Notes: generated from the letters alone by a model not told the origin. 64,000 nucleotides of DNA from Rhodobacter sp. (GCA_020637595.1 JACKKE010000007.1:124001-188000), one strand, 5' to 3'. Shown: positions 53,444-62,826, counted from the first letter of the stretch. Translations and numbers: made by a program.

Positions 53444-54529
53444 TTACCGGATTTTCAGCGTCGCCAGACCGATCAGCGCCAGAACCAGCGAGATGATCCA
53501 GAAGCGAATCACGATCTGAGGCTCGGCCCAGCCGCGTTTCTCGAAGTGATGATGGATCGGCGCCATCAGGAACACCCGTTTGCCGGTGCGCTTGAAATAG
53601 GCGACCTGGATGATGACGCTCAGCGCCTCGACCACGAAGAGGCCGCCGACGATTGCCAGCACGATCTCATGCTTGATCGCCACAGCGATCGCGCCCAGGG
53701 CCCCGCCCAGCGCCAGCGACCCGGTGTCGCCCATGAACACCGCCGCCGGCGGCGCGTTATACCACAGGAACCCCAGCCCGCCCCCGGCCAGCGCGGCGGT
53801 GAAAACCAGCAGCTCGCCGGTGCCGGGGACATAGTGCACGCCCAGGTATTCCGCAAAATTCAGGTTGCCGACGAAATACGAGATCAGCCCCAGCGTGCCC
53901 GCTGCGATCATCACCGGCATGATCGCCAGACCGTCCAGCCCGTCCGTCAGGTTCACCGAATTGGCCGCGCCGACGATCACGAACATCGCGAAGGGCACAA
54001 AGAACCAGCCGAGGTCGATCAGCACTTCCTTGAAGACCGGCAACGCCAGTTGTCCGGTCAGATCCGCCGGATGCAGCAGCATCGCCGCGACTGACGCGGC
54101 CAGCGCGATCAGAAAGCCCAGCCCCAGCCGCACCCGCCCCGGCACACCCTTGTGGTTCGACTTCGACACCTTGGCGTAATCGTCGGCAAAGCCGATCAGG
54201 CCGAACCCCAGCGTCACGCCCAGAACGATCCAGACGAAGCCGTTGTCCAGCCGTGCCCAGAGCAGCGTCGACACCGTCAGCGCCGACAGGATCAGCAGCC
54301 CGCCCATCGTCGGCGTGCCCTTCTTGGTCAGCAGATGCGATTCCGGCCCGTCCTCGCGAATCGGCTGGCCCTTGCCCTGGCGCTTGCGCAGGAAGTCGAT
54401 CAGCGGCTTGCCAAAGACAAAGCCGAAGATCAGCGCGGTGAAAAACGCCGCGCCGGCCCGCACGGTGATGTAGCGAAACAGGTTGAAGCCGATGAACGTC
54501 TCGGAATATTCGGCGAGCCAATACAACAT
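53444..54529 (-). CDS. mraY: Phospho-MurNAc-pentapeptide transferase
   Basis: MraY attaches UDP-MurNAc-pentapeptide to undecaprenyl phosphate, giving lipid I. The 361-residue protein has ten membrane helices and the family motifs GLIGFADDYAKV, ANSVNLTDGLDGLA (the catalytic Asp region) and MAPIHHHFEKRGW. It starts four bases past the murF stop. In most Rhodobacterales murD follows; here the cluster ends and a DUF6455 gene converges. Confidence 0.97.
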   Translation of the reverse strand: MLYWLAEYSETFIGFNLFRYITVRAGAAFFTALIFGFVFGKPLIDFLRKRQGKGQPIREDGPESHLLTKKGTPTMGGLLILSALTVSTLLWARLDNGFVWIVLGVTLGFGLIGFADDYAKVSKSNHKGVPGRVRLGLGFLIALAASVAAMLLHPADLTGQLALPVFKEVLIDLGWFFVPFAMFVIVGAANSVNLTDGLDGLAIMPVMIAAGTLGLISYFVGNLNFAEYLGVHYVPGTGELLVFTAALAGGGLGFLWYNAPPAAVFMGDTGSLALGGALGAIAVAIKHEIVLAIVGGLFVVEALSVIIQVAYFKRTGKRVFLMAPIHHHFEKRGWAEPQIVIRFWIISLVLALIGLATLKIR

Positions 54530-54532
54530 CCG

Positions 54533-55939
54533 CTAGTCTCCGCTGGTGTCGTCCGTCACGGGATGGCCGAGATTGCGCAGCGCATCGACCACGCGGGACA
54601 CATAACTGCCTTTCGAGCCCTTCACCAGCACCACGTCGCCCGGACGCACCAGCCTATGCGCCTTGGCGCCAAGATCCTCGGCCTGCGCACAGCATTTGCC
54701 GCGCTTGGCGTCAGGCAGGGCCTGCCAGAGTTCGGCCATGCGCGGCCCGACGGTGTGCACGATCTGCGCCGCGGCGATCCCCGGATGGCCGGCAATGGCG
54801 CGGTGCAGCGCGATCTCGTCGGGGCCCAGTTCCAGCATGTCGCCGAGGATCGCGATACGGCGCCCGCCGGGGCCCGGCTGCGAGACGGCCAGCACATCCA
54901 GCGCCGCGGCGAGCGAGGCCGGGTTGGCGTTGAAGGCGTCGTCGATCAGGGTGAAGCGGGCATCCGTCGCCGGATCGAGGACCAGAACCTCACGCTGACC
55001 GCGCCCTGCGGGCGGGCGCCAGCGGCCCAGCGCCTGCGCGGCCAGGGCCAGATCAAGGTCGAGCGCCTTGGCGACCGCCAGGCACCCGATCGCATTCATC
55101 GCGAAATGGGGGCCGGAATCGACCAGCCGGACGTGATAGGTTTCGCCCTCAACGGCGGCGCTGGCAATCAGCGTCGAATTGGTCTGACGTATGGATGTCA
55201 GACCAATTTCTCCGGCTTTCCCGAAGCTCAGAGCCCGGTGCTCCTGCGCCGCCTTGGCCAGAATCGGCGCAACTGTCAGATCCGATGGAAAGACTGCGAT
55301 TCCATTGGGTTGCAGGCCAGAAAATATGTCAGACTTTTCATGGGCGATGCCGTCGAGCGTGCCGAACGCCTCAAGATGCGCAGGCGCGACGGTGGTGATC
55401 ATCGCAACATCCGGGCGAGTCAGAGCGGCCAGCGGCGCGATCTCGCCCGGGTGGTTCATGCCGATTTCGACGACTGCGAAATCGGTCTCGCGCGGCAATC
55501 GCGCGAGGGTGATCGGCACCCCCCAGTGGTTGTTGAAACTGGCCTCGGCGGCATGCACCGTGCCGAACGCGGCCAACATCTCGCGCAGCATTTCCTTGGT
55601 CGAGGTCTTGCCCACCGATCCGGTGACACCGATGACGCGGGCGGTGCTGCGGGCGCGTCCGGCGGCCCCGAGCGCGGTCAGCGCGGCCAGCACATCCTCG
55701 ACCACCAGGCAGGGGCCGGTCACCCCTTCGGGGACATGATCGACCAGCGCCGCCGCGGCCCCCTTGTCAAAGGCCTGGGCGACAAAGTCATGCCCGTCGC
55801 GGGCGGCCTTGAGCGCCACGAACAGATCGCCCGGCCGCAGCGAGCGCGTGTCGATCGAAAGCCCGGTGGCGGCAAAGGGCGCGGTGGCCTGTCCGCCGGT
55901 CGCGCGCTCTGCCTCGGAATGGGTCCATAGGGCCGTCAT
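54533..55939 (-). CDS. murF: UDP-MurNAc-tripeptide-D-Ala-D-Ala ligase
   Basis: MurF adds D-Ala-D-Ala to the UDP-MurNAc tripeptide. The 468-residue protein shows the P-loop GVTGSVGKTSTKEM, the EIGMNHPGEI motif and DDAFNANPASLAAAL (the ATP/substrate lid). The start at MTALWTHSEA is one base after the murE stop, so the genes are coupled; the longer upstream frame is inside murE. Cytoplasmic. Confidence 0.96.
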   Translation of the reverse strand: MTALWTHSEAERATGGQATAPFAATGLSIDTRSLRPGDLFVALKAARDGHDFVAQAFDKGAAAALVDHVPEGVTGPCLVVEDVLAALTALGAAGRARSTARVIGVTGSVGKTSTKEMLREMLAAFGTVHAAEASFNNHWGVPITLARLPRETDFAVVEIGMNHPGEIAPLAALTRPDVAMITTVAPAHLEAFGTLDGIAHEKSDIFSGLQPNGIAVFPSDLTVAPILAKAAQEHRALSFGKAGEIGLTSIRQTNSTLIASAAVEGETYHVRLVDSGPHFAMNAIGCLAVAKALDLDLALAAQALGRWRPPAGRGQREVLVLDPATDARFTLIDDAFNANPASLAAALDVLAVSQPGPGGRRIAILGDMLELGPDEIALHRAIAGHPGIAAAQIVHTVGPRMAELWQALPDAKRGKCCAQAEDLGAKAHRLVRPGDVVLVKGSKGSYVSRVVDALRNLGHPVTDDTSGD

Positions 55940-55940
55940 G

Positions 55941-57416
55941 TCAAAGCTTTCCGTCCAGCGCCGCCACAGCAACGCTGGCCTGTTCCAGATCGTCGAAAGG
56001 ATAGACCACGCCGGCGATGGTCTGGCCGGTCTCATGCCCCTTGCCAGCGATCAACAAGGCGTCCCCCGGCTCCAGCGCATCCACCGCCCTGAGGATGGCC
56101 TCGGCACGATCGCCAACCTCGGTCGCGTCGGGGCAAGATGTCATTATTTCTGCTCGAATAGTCGCCGGAACCTCGCTTCGCGGGTTGTCGTCTGTCACAA
56201 ATACAACATCTGCGTTTTCCACCGCAGCCTTGCCCATCAGCGGTCGCTTGGTCTTGTCGCGGTCACCACCGGCCCCCAGCACGACGATCAGCCGCCCCAT
56301 CACATGCGGCCGCAGCGCCCTGAGCGCGGTTTCCACCGCCGCCGGCGTATGCGCGTAGTCGACGAACACCGGCGCACCGTTGCCCCGGGTCGCCGCCAGC
56401 TGCATCCGACCGCGCACGCCCTGCAACTGCTCCATCGCCGCAATCGCGGCACCGGCCTCGGACCCGGTGGCCAGCACCAGCCCCAGCGCGACCAGCGCAT
56501 TCGCGGCCTGGAACCCGCCGACCAGCGGCAGATGCACCTGATGCGCCTGCCCTTTCAGCGAAAACCGCAGATCCTGTCCGCGGGTCGAAAATCGCTGCGC
56601 CAGCATGCGCAATTCGCATTCGGCACCCTGCCCGACCCGGATCACCGGCTGTTCGACCTCCTGCGCCAGACGGGCGCCCCAGGGATCGTCGGTGTTGATC
56701 ACCGCGATGCCGTCCTCGGGCAGCAGGCGATGGAACAATCCAGCCTTGGCCTGGAAATAGGCCTCCATCGTCGGGTGGTAATCGAGGTGATCCTGGCTGA
56801 GGTTGGTGAACCCCGCGGCCGCCAGCCGCACCCCTTCGAGCCGCCGTTGATCCAGCCCGTGCGACGAGGCCTCCATCGCCGCATGGGTCACGCCCTCGGC
56901 GGCGGCCTCGGCCAGCAGGCGCTGCAGGGTCACCGCGTCGGGGGTGGTATGGGCGAGCGGGGTCTCCCACGCGCCCTCGACGCCGGTGGTGCCGACATTG
57001 ATCGCCGCATGGCCCAGCTGCGTCCAGAGCTGGCGGGCGAAACTGGCGACCGAGGTCTTGCCGTTGGTGCCGGTCACCGCGACCATCACTTCGGGCTGCG
57101 CACCAAAGAACAGCGCCGCCGCCATCGCCAGAGCCGAGCGCGCATCCTCGGCCACGACCAGCGCGGCACCGGGATGCCGGGCCAGGGCCTCGGCAGCCAG
57201 TGCGGCCCCGGCGCGATCGGTCAGAATGGCACTGGCGCCCATGCGCAGCGCCGGGTCGATGAACTCGGCCCCGTGCACGCGCGTTCCGGGCAGGGCCGCG
57301 AACAAAGTGCCGGGCCGAACCGCGCGGCTGTCCAGCGTGATCGCCGTCACGCGGGCCCGGGCGTTCCCGCTGCGGGCCGTCAGACCCAGTTCTGCAAGGC
57401 TCTTCGCGTCACTCAT
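55941..57416 (-). CDS. murE: UDP-MurNAc-L-Ala-D-Glu:meso-DAP ligase
   Basis: MurE adds meso-diaminopimelate to the UDP-MurNAc dipeptide. The 491-residue protein has VTGTNGKTSVASFARQL (P-loop), SHGLDQRRLEGV, and a DNPR motif (DDNPRSEVPATI) that in meso-DAP-type MurE enzymes recognises the substrate, so meso-DAP rather than lysine is expected. It lies in the usual order after ftsI with a 29-bp gap. Confidence 0.96.
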   Translation of the reverse strand: MSDAKSLAELGLTARSGNARARVTAITLDSRAVRPGTLFAALPGTRVHGAEFIDPALRMGASAILTDRAGAALAAEALARHPGAALVVAEDARSALAMAAALFFGAQPEVMVAVTGTNGKTSVASFARQLWTQLGHAAINVGTTGVEGAWETPLAHTTPDAVTLQRLLAEAAAEGVTHAAMEASSHGLDQRRLEGVRLAAAGFTNLSQDHLDYHPTMEAYFQAKAGLFHRLLPEDGIAVINTDDPWGARLAQEVEQPVIRVGQGAECELRMLAQRFSTRGQDLRFSLKGQAHQVHLPLVGGFQAANALVALGLVLATGSEAGAAIAAMEQLQGVRGRMQLAATRGNGAPVFVDYAHTPAAVETALRALRPHVMGRLIVVLGAGGDRDKTKRPLMGKAAVENADVVFVTDDNPRSEVPATIRAEIMTSCPDATEVGDRAEAILRAVDALEPGDALLIAGKGHETGQTIAGVVYPFDDLEQASVAVAALDGKL

Positions 57417-57445
57417 CCCAACCCCCTGCCGGCGCCAGCGGTTGC

Positions 57446-59221
57446 CTAGCGCAGCCGCAGGGCCGCATCAATCTCTGACTCGTCCTCGGGGCGCATTCCC
57501 ATCACCGGGGCGATCCGGCGGATGATCTCGGCGGCGACCGGCACCACGGTCCAGCCCGCCGTGCGGCGGTTCTCGCCAGCGGCCATCACCTCGGGCTCGA
57601 CCATCGTCACGACGACAACATAGCGCGGGTCCGTCATCGGGAACCCGCCGGCAAAGGTGGCGACCACGCGGTCGTCGTAATAGCCGCCGTCGGGGCGTGG
57701 CCGATCGGCGGTGCCGGTCTTGCCGCCCACCGCATAACCGTCGACCTGCGCGAACGAGGCCGTCCCGCGCGTCACCACCGAGCGCATCAGCGAGCGCATG
57801 ATCCGCGAAGTCTCGGCCGAGATCAGCCGTTCGCCGGTGGTCGCATCCGGGCGGCGCACCAGGGTCGGCACCACACGATAGCCGCCGTTGATCAGCGCGG
57901 CATAGCCGGCGGCCAGATGCACCGGGGTGATCGCCAGCCCGTGACCATAGGAAATCGTCATCGCCGAGAGTTCCGACCACCGTTCGGGGAACTGCGGTCG
58001 CACGCGGGTGACCTCGGACAGTTCCAGCGACAACGGTTCGAGGAACCCGAACCGGCGCAGGAAATCGCGCTGGCGCTCGGGGCCGATCATCTCGGCCAGG
58101 TGGGCAGTGCCGATGTTCGAGGAATGGACAAAGACGTCCTCGACCGAAAGCCGCGCGCCGTAATCGTGGAAATCCTCGATCGCATAGCCGGCGATGCGCA
58201 GCGGGCCACGGGTATCAACCATCGTTTCCGGTCCGACCAGACCGAGGTCGAGCGCCTGCGCGACGGCAAAGGACTTCATCACCGAACCGAGTTCATAGAC
58301 CCCCTGCACCGCGTGGTTGAACAGCGGATGGTCGGCCGGATCACCGCTCAGGGGCGGTGCCGGGCGGTCGTTGGGGTCGAAATCGGGCAAGGACGACATC
58401 GCCACGATCTCGCCGGTGTGGGCGTCCATGACAATCGCGGTGCCGGCGCCCGCATGCAGCATGGTGATGCCGCCGCCCAGAACCTCCTCGACGATCGCCT
58501 GCACGCCCAGATCCAGTGACAGCGTCAGCGGGACATCGACCAGATCCGGGTCGCGCAGCCGCGCGTCCATCCGGTGCTCGATCCCGGCGGTGCCGACGAT
58601 CTCGGCGGCGGTGACGCCTTGCTGGCCAAAAGCCGCGCCGCCCAGCACATGCGCGGCCAGGGTGCCGTTGGGATAGAGCCGCATCTCGCGCGGGCCCAGA
58701 AGCAGGCCGGGTTCGCCAATATCGTGCGCGGCCTGTGCCTGTTCCGGCGACAGGCGCGAGCGGATCCAGACAAAGCTGCGGTCGGGGTCGGTCAGACGTG
58801 CGGCAAGGCGGTCTTCGTCGAGGTCGGGAAAGATCCGCGCCAGCTCATGCGCGGCGCGCGCCCCGTCGATCATATAGCGCAGCTCGGCATAGAGCGAATT
58901 GGTCACCAGGTTGGTCGCCAGCACCCGGCCGTTGCGATCGAGGATCGTCGCCCGGTCACCGGCGATATTCTCGCCCTGATACACCGGGGGTTCGATCACC
59001 GGACTGGCCGCCAGCATCCCCATCCGCGCGCCGATCATCGCGTAACCGGCCAGAAAGAACGCCGCCAGGAACAGCAGACGCCATTCCGCGCGGCGCCGGC
59101 CGGCATCGCGGGCCTGTTCGCGGCGCAGGCGCAGGTTCTCGCGCTCGATGGGGCTGGGGTTGCGGCCCTGGGCGCGGGCGTCGAGGATACGCGCCAGCGG
59201 GCGCAGCGGGGTGCGGATCAC
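57446..59221 (-). CDS. ftsI: Septal transpeptidase FtsI (PBP3)
   Basis: A class B penicillin-binding protein (591 residues) that cross-links septal peptidoglycan. A cytoplasmic basic N-terminus of about 45 residues is followed by one membrane helix (LLFLAAFFLAGYAMIGARM) and the pedestal domain. Transpeptidase motifs are S313-V-M-K316 (ELGSVMKSF), S-S-N (VHSSNIGTAHL) and K-T-G (VGGKTGTADRP). It overlaps the ftsL stop by four bases (ATGA). Confidence 0.96.
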   Translation of the reverse strand: MIRTPLRPLARILDARAQGRNPSPIERENLRLRREQARDAGRRRAEWRLLFLAAFFLAGYAMIGARMGMLAASPVIEPPVYQGENIAGDRATILDRNGRVLATNLVTNSLYAELRYMIDGARAAHELARIFPDLDEDRLAARLTDPDRSFVWIRSRLSPEQAQAAHDIGEPGLLLGPREMRLYPNGTLAAHVLGGAAFGQQGVTAAEIVGTAGIEHRMDARLRDPDLVDVPLTLSLDLGVQAIVEEVLGGGITMLHAGAGTAIVMDAHTGEIVAMSSLPDFDPNDRPAPPLSGDPADHPLFNHAVQGVYELGSVMKSFAVAQALDLGLVGPETMVDTRGPLRIAGYAIEDFHDYGARLSVEDVFVHSSNIGTAHLAEMIGPERQRDFLRRFGFLEPLSLELSEVTRVRPQFPERWSELSAMTISYGHGLAITPVHLAAGYAALINGGYRVVPTLVRRPDATTGERLISAETSRIMRSLMRSVVTRGTASFAQVDGYAVGGKTGTADRPRPDGGYYDDRVVATFAGGFPMTDPRYVVVVTMVEPEVMAAGENRRTAGWTVVPVAAEIIRRIAPVMGMRPEDESEIDAALRLR

Positions 59222-59532
59222 AGCGCGTCCTCCGAGCGGGAAGCAGGAAGCGGATAGCCGATCTCGTCAATGGTGCCGAACTGCCCGCCCACCAGTGGCA
59301 AGAGGCCGAGACGGGCGAAATTCATGTCGGCCAGCGCGCGCAGCCGTTCCGGGCGGTTCAGATAGGCCCATTCCGCCTGTTGCACGCCCAGCGCCTCGCG
59401 CAGGCTGCGGATTTCGGCGCGCAGCTCGCGCACGGTGTTCTTGGCCTCCTGGGTGCGGTGGTTCTGACCATAGGCCCAGATCGCCAGCCCGATCACCGCA
59501 AAGGCCGAAAGCACATAGAACAGGCTGCGCAT
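59218..59532 (-). CDS. ftsL: Cell division protein FtsL
   Basis: A 104-residue bitopic protein of the divisome. It has one membrane helix (LFYVLSAFAVIGLAIWAYG) and a coiled-coil segment (EAKNTVRELRAEIRSLREALGVQQAEWAYLNRPERL), as in FtsL, where it pairs with FtsB/FtsQ. The start is chosen at MRSLFY behind AAGGAGGACG; it overlaps the rsmH stop by one base. Sequence conservation in FtsL is low, so position between rsmH and ftsI carries much of the evidence. Confidence 0.88.
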   Translation of the reverse strand: MRSLFYVLSAFAVIGLAIWAYGQNHRTQEAKNTVRELRAEIRSLREALGVQQAEWAYLNRPERLRALADMNFARLGLLPLVGGQFGTIDEIGYPLPASRSEDAL

Positions 59533-60524
59533 CAGCGTCCTCCTTTCAGGGCAAGGCGCGGCAGCCCCAGCCCGTCGCGGTCGGCCGGCCCGGCCGGCGC
59601 ATCGGTGCGCCGCGCGACACGCAACAGCGCCGAGCGCGCGCGGGGGTTCGCGGCGCATTCGGCCTCGTCGGGGCCGATGGGTTTGCGCGTCACCAGGTCA
59701 AAGCGTGGCGCCTCGGCGGCGGCAAGCGGCGCGTGCCGGCTGCCCTGCCCGGCACGACCCGCGCGTTGCTGCATGAAGCGTTTGACGATCCGGTCCTCGA
59801 GCGAATGGAAACTGACCACCGCCAGCAGCCCACCGGGCTTCAGCGCGCGTTCGGCGGCCTCGAGCCCGTCGGCAAGTTCGTGGAATTCGGCGTTCACCGC
59901 GATCCGCAGTGCCTGGAAGCTGCGCGTGGCGGGGTGGCTTTGCCCCGGTTTCGGGCGGGGCAGGCACGAGGCGACGATCTCGGCCAGTTTCAGCGTGGTT
60001 TCAATAGGTTCCACCGCTCGCGCCGCGACGATCGCGCGGGCGATCCGCCGCGAGGCGCGCTCCTCGCCGTAATGGAACAGAATGTCGGCCAGTTCGGTGT
60101 CGCTGGCGTGGTTGACCAGATCGGCGGCCGAGATACCCTCCTGGCTCATCCGCATGTCCAGCGGGCCGTCCCGGGTGAACGAAAACCCGCGCTCGGCCAT
60201 GTCGAGCTGCATCGACGAGACCCCGAGATCCAGCACCACGCCATCGAGCGGCTCGCCCGCCAGCGTATCAAGATCCGAAAACGTGCCCTGCACCACCCGC
60301 AGCCGGTCACCCCAGGCGCGCCCCCACTCGGCGGCCATCGTCAGCGCCAGCGGGTCGCGGTCGATGCCGATCACCCGGTCGGCGCCGGCCTGCAAGAGGC
60401 CCCGCGTGTAGCCACCGGCGCCCAGTGTGCCGTCCAGCCAGACACCCGCCACCGGCGCCACTGCGGCCAGAAGGGGGCCGAGGAGCACGGGGATATGCGG
60501 GGCGTCTGGTGTGTCGGCGGCCAT
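59532..60524 (-). CDS. rsmH: 16S rRNA (cytosine1402-N4)-methyltransferase
   Basis: RsmH (MraW) methylates N4 of C1402 in 16S rRNA. The 330-residue protein has HIPVLLGPLLAAV, the SAM motif DGTLGAGGYTRGLLQ, and DGVVLDLGVSSMQLD with RMSQEGISAADLVN. AAGGACG lies just before the start. It begins seven bases after the mraZ stop and runs straight into ftsL. Confidence 0.96.
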   Translation of the reverse strand: MAADTPDAPHIPVLLGPLLAAVAPVAGVWLDGTLGAGGYTRGLLQAGADRVIGIDRDPLALTMAAEWGRAWGDRLRVVQGTFSDLDTLAGEPLDGVVLDLGVSSMQLDMAERGFSFTRDGPLDMRMSQEGISAADLVNHASDTELADILFHYGEERASRRIARAIVAARAVEPIETTLKLAEIVASCLPRPKPGQSHPATRSFQALRIAVNAEFHELADGLEAAERALKPGGLLAVVSFHSLEDRIVKRFMQQRAGRAGQGSRHAPLAAAEAPRFDLVTRKPIGPDEAECAANPRARSALLRVARRTDAPAGPADRDGLGLPRLALKGGR

Positions 60525-60530
60525 CGTCCT

Positions 60531-61037
60531 TCAGTCTTCGTCGTCGTCGATATCCGGGATCATCGCCAGCACCGCGCCATCGTCCTGCGCGTCCAGCCAA
60601 GAGTCGAAATCGTCGGCCGCGGCGTCACGCACGGCATTCGCCTTCATGATGTGGAACTGGTCGCCCAGACCGATGAACCGCACCTTGTCGGTCAGGCCCA
60701 GGCGCTCGCGGTGCTGCAGCGGCAGCAGCACGCGGCCATCTTCGAGGATCTGCGCCGGGAAGGCGCGGCCGAAATACAGCATCTCGGCGCGCTGACGGTC
60801 GGGCGTGCCGCGCTTCATCTTCTCGATGCCGCGGGTGATCTTCTGGTATTCGTCCATCGGGTAGCATTCGAGCTTGGTCCAGTTGGCCCCGCCGTGCACC
60901 ACCATGAAGCTGGGGCGCAGGCCTTCGGTCCATTTCGGGTCGCGCGCCTGGACGACGGAACGGATCGGCCACGGAACGGACACACGGCCCTTTCCGTCGA
61001 TCGCCTGTTCGTAGTCGTCGTAGAACTTCTCGACCAC
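60531..61037 (-). CDS. mraZ: Transcriptional regulator/division factor MraZ
   Basis: MraZ is the first gene of the dcw cluster and in E. coli represses the cluster by binding repeats upstream. The 168-residue protein has two SpoVT-AbrB-like motifs (EQAIDGKGRVSVPWPIRSVV and AQILEDGRVLLPLQHRERLGL) and an acidic tail. The best start is GTG at 61037; there is no strong ribosome site and the N-terminus is diverged, so a few residues are uncertain. A terminator-like hairpin lies 44 bp upstream. A possible degenerate MraZ box (TGGGA-like triplets about every ten bases) lies at about 61107-61131. Confidence 0.88.
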   Translation of the reverse strand: MVEKFYDDYEQAIDGKGRVSVPWPIRSVVQARDPKWTEGLRPSFMVVHGGANWTKLECYPMDEYQKITRGIEKMKRGTPDRQRAEMLYFGRAFPAQILEDGRVLLPLQHRERLGLTDKVRFIGLGDQFHIMKANAVRDAAADDFDSWLDAQDDGAVLAMIPDIDDDED

Positions 61038-61080
61038 CGACCGTCTCGCTCTCTTGCCCCATCAGCGGGGCCCCGGAACG

Positions 61081-61120
61081 AAAAACGGCGGTCGGGTTGC
61101 TGCCACTACCCGAACCGCCG
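61081..61120 (-). terminator. Intrinsic terminator / attenuator in the mraZ leader
   Basis: A 12-bp stem with a single-base bulge and a 10-base loop is followed on the minus strand by five T residues. Transcripts must read through it to reach mraZ. Confidence 0.8.
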
Positions 61121-61286
61121 CCCTCGTTCCCATCTCTGGGCTGTCTGACTGCGCCGACCACCTGGGGGGGGGGATTGGTGCTGCTCGCCGGCGTGTCAGA
61201 TCTCTCTTCGGTATCGCGGGGTGCCTGTATGAAACTGCCTGTTTCTTTGTTTTTTGGTCCGCTGCTCCGTGAGTGAATGTTTGTCA
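61081..61286 (-). ncRNA. upsM: UpsM-like leader RNA of the dcw cluster (5' end estimated)
   Basis: In R. sphaeroides the dcw cluster has an unusually long 5' leader whose first ~206 nt are released as the sRNA UpsM by termination ahead of mraZ. Here the layout matches: a 690-bp noncoding region before mraZ and an intrinsic terminator 44-83 bp upstream of its start. On the minus strand this is CGGCGGT/ACCGCCG plus CGGGT/ACCCG with one bulge, a 10-base loop and a TTTTT tail (61120-61081). The 5' end is set by analogy with the known length; no promoter could be placed with confidence. Confidence 0.6.
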
Positions 61287-61675
61287 TGGGAGCCGATGGC
61301 ACACAAGCCGGAATCTGATCCAACTTTAACGGAATTTTGGGACCGCATGGCAGATTCGACCGCTATATCCTGTCTGGAAGACACACCAAACGCTATATAT
61401 TGACGCCTATTGCCTTACATTTACCAGATGATGATGTGCCATCCAGTGCTATTCAGTGCCTGGAAAAATCCACGCCAAGCCATCCCTGTGGTAACACAGC
61501 AACACGCAACCGTTATCTCGCCTCGCAAGGCATGATTCTGCGCCACAGATCCCCACGAGGCAAGCCCTCTGCCTCGTCGCAACCCCCGCCACGCCGATCG
61601 ATTCCCGGCGGCCAGGCACGGTGCCAGCCGCGCCCATTCGCAGAAACCCGGCGCCGGTCACCTCTGGCGCGCAGC

Positions 61676-61707
61676 AAAAACCCCCGGCGCCGCGCGGGCG
61701 CCGGGGG
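61676..61707 (-). terminator. mrp terminator
   Basis: An 11-bp perfect stem CCCCCGGCGCC / GGCGCCGGGGG with a GCGCG loop, followed on the minus strand by TTTTT; 22 bp past the mrp stop. Confidence 0.88.
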
Positions 61708-61728
61708 CGAAAACCGGATGCGCCGGGC

Positions 61729-62826
61729 TCAGGCCAGAACGTCGATCAGCCGCCGCGCGATCCGGCGATAGGCCTCGGCCATCGGGCTGTCGGTCGCCGC
61801 GACCGGCACCCCGCCATCGCCCGACAGCCGCACCTCGACCGCCAGCGGCAGCGCCCCCAGGAAGGGCAGGCCCTGTTTCTCGGCCTCGGCCTTGACCCCG
61901 CCCTCGCCAAAGATCGGCTCTTCATGCCCGCATTTCGGACAGACAAAGGTCGACATGTTCTCGACCAGCCCCAGAACCGGGGTCTTCAGCGTCTCGAAAG
62001 CCTTGAGCGCGCGCCGCGCATCAAGCAGCGCCACGTCCTGCGGCGTGGAGACCACGATCGCGCCGGTCACCTTGAACTTCTGGCACAGGGTCAGCTGCAC
62101 GTCGCCGGTGCCCGGCGGCATGTCGACGATCAACACATCCAGATCGCCCCAGGCGACCTGCGTCATCAACTGCTGCAGCGCGCCCATCAGCATCGGCCCG
62201 CGCCAGATCAGCGCCTCGTCCTCGGGCAGCATCAACCCCAACGAGATCATCCGCACCCCGTGGGCGACCGGCGGGATGATGATCTTGCCGTCGGGGGACG
62301 AAGGGCGCTTGGTCACACCCATCATCCGCCCCTGGCTTGGACCATAGATGTCGGCATCGACCAGACCGACCCTCCAACCCTCGCGCGCCAGCGCCACCGC
62401 GAGGTTCGACGAGACGGTGGACTTGCCCACGCCCCCCTTGCCCGAGCCGATCGCCAGGATGCGCTTGACGCCGGGCACCTCGTTAGGGCCGGGCGTGGGG
62501 TGACGACCGATCGACAGCGACGGCGGCTCGCCCTTGGCCGCCGGGGCCTTGGCCGCGGGGCCATGCGCGGTCAGCGCCACACTGACCCGCTCGACCCCCG
62601 GCAGGGCCGCGACCGCCGCCTCGGCCTGGGCACGCACCGGCTCCAGCGCGCGCGCGGCATCGGGGGTTTCCGTCTCCAGAACAAAGCGCACCTGCCCGCC
62701 CTCGACCACCAGCGCGCGCACCAGGTCGCGGCTGACGAGATCGCCCCCCCCTGGCACGGCGATTCGGGCAAGGGCCGCGAGAACGGTGTCGCGGGTGGGC
62801 GCGGGGGTCGGGGCCATCGAGGTCAT
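61729..62826 (-). CDS. apbC: Mrp/NBP35-type iron-sulfur cluster carrier ATPase
   Basis: Mrp/ApbC proteins hold and transfer Fe-S clusters to target apoproteins. The 365-residue protein has an N-terminal DUF59-like domain (residues about 10-90), then the deviant P-loop GSGKGGVGKST (127-137), VDADIYGPSQGRM and VDMPPGTGDVQLTL. The cluster-binding CxxC lies in FVCPKCGHEEPIFG. The start MTSMAPTPAP follows AGGAGATGACC. It is monocistronic, with its own terminator, and divergent from the DUF1127 gene. Confidence 0.94.
   Translation of the reverse strand: MTSMAPTPAPTRDTVLAALARIAVPGGGDLVSRDLVRALVVEGGQVRFVLETETPDAARALEPVRAQAEAAVAALPGVERVSVALTAHGPAAKAPAAKGEPPSLSIGRHPTPGPNEVPGVKRILAIGSGKGGVGKSTVSSNLAVALAREGWRVGLVDADIYGPSQGRMMGVTKRPSSPDGKIIIPPVAHGVRMISLGLMLPEDEALIWRGPMLMGALQQLMTQVAWGDLDVLIVDMPPGTGDVQLTLCQKFKVTGAIVVSTPQDVALLDARRALKAFETLKTPVLGLVENMSTFVCPKCGHEEPIFGEGGVKAEAEKQGLPFLGALPLAVEVRLSGDGGVPVAATDSPMAEAYRRIARRLIDVLA

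Larger units (their letters stand above)
61038..61728. other. 690-bp noncoding region upstream of mraZ
   Basis: It holds the UpsM-like leader and its terminator, a run of ten G at 61164-61173, an AT-rich promoter-like part (about 61210-61460) with two CGCTATAT copies, and the mrp terminator at the far end. ORFs that cross it have no recognisable product. Confidence 0.6.

Noticed and set aside
61337..61771. 144-codon plus-strand ORF in the mraZ leader region
   Set aside because: Runs through the mrp terminator and into the mrp gene antisense; no ribosome site or similarity.
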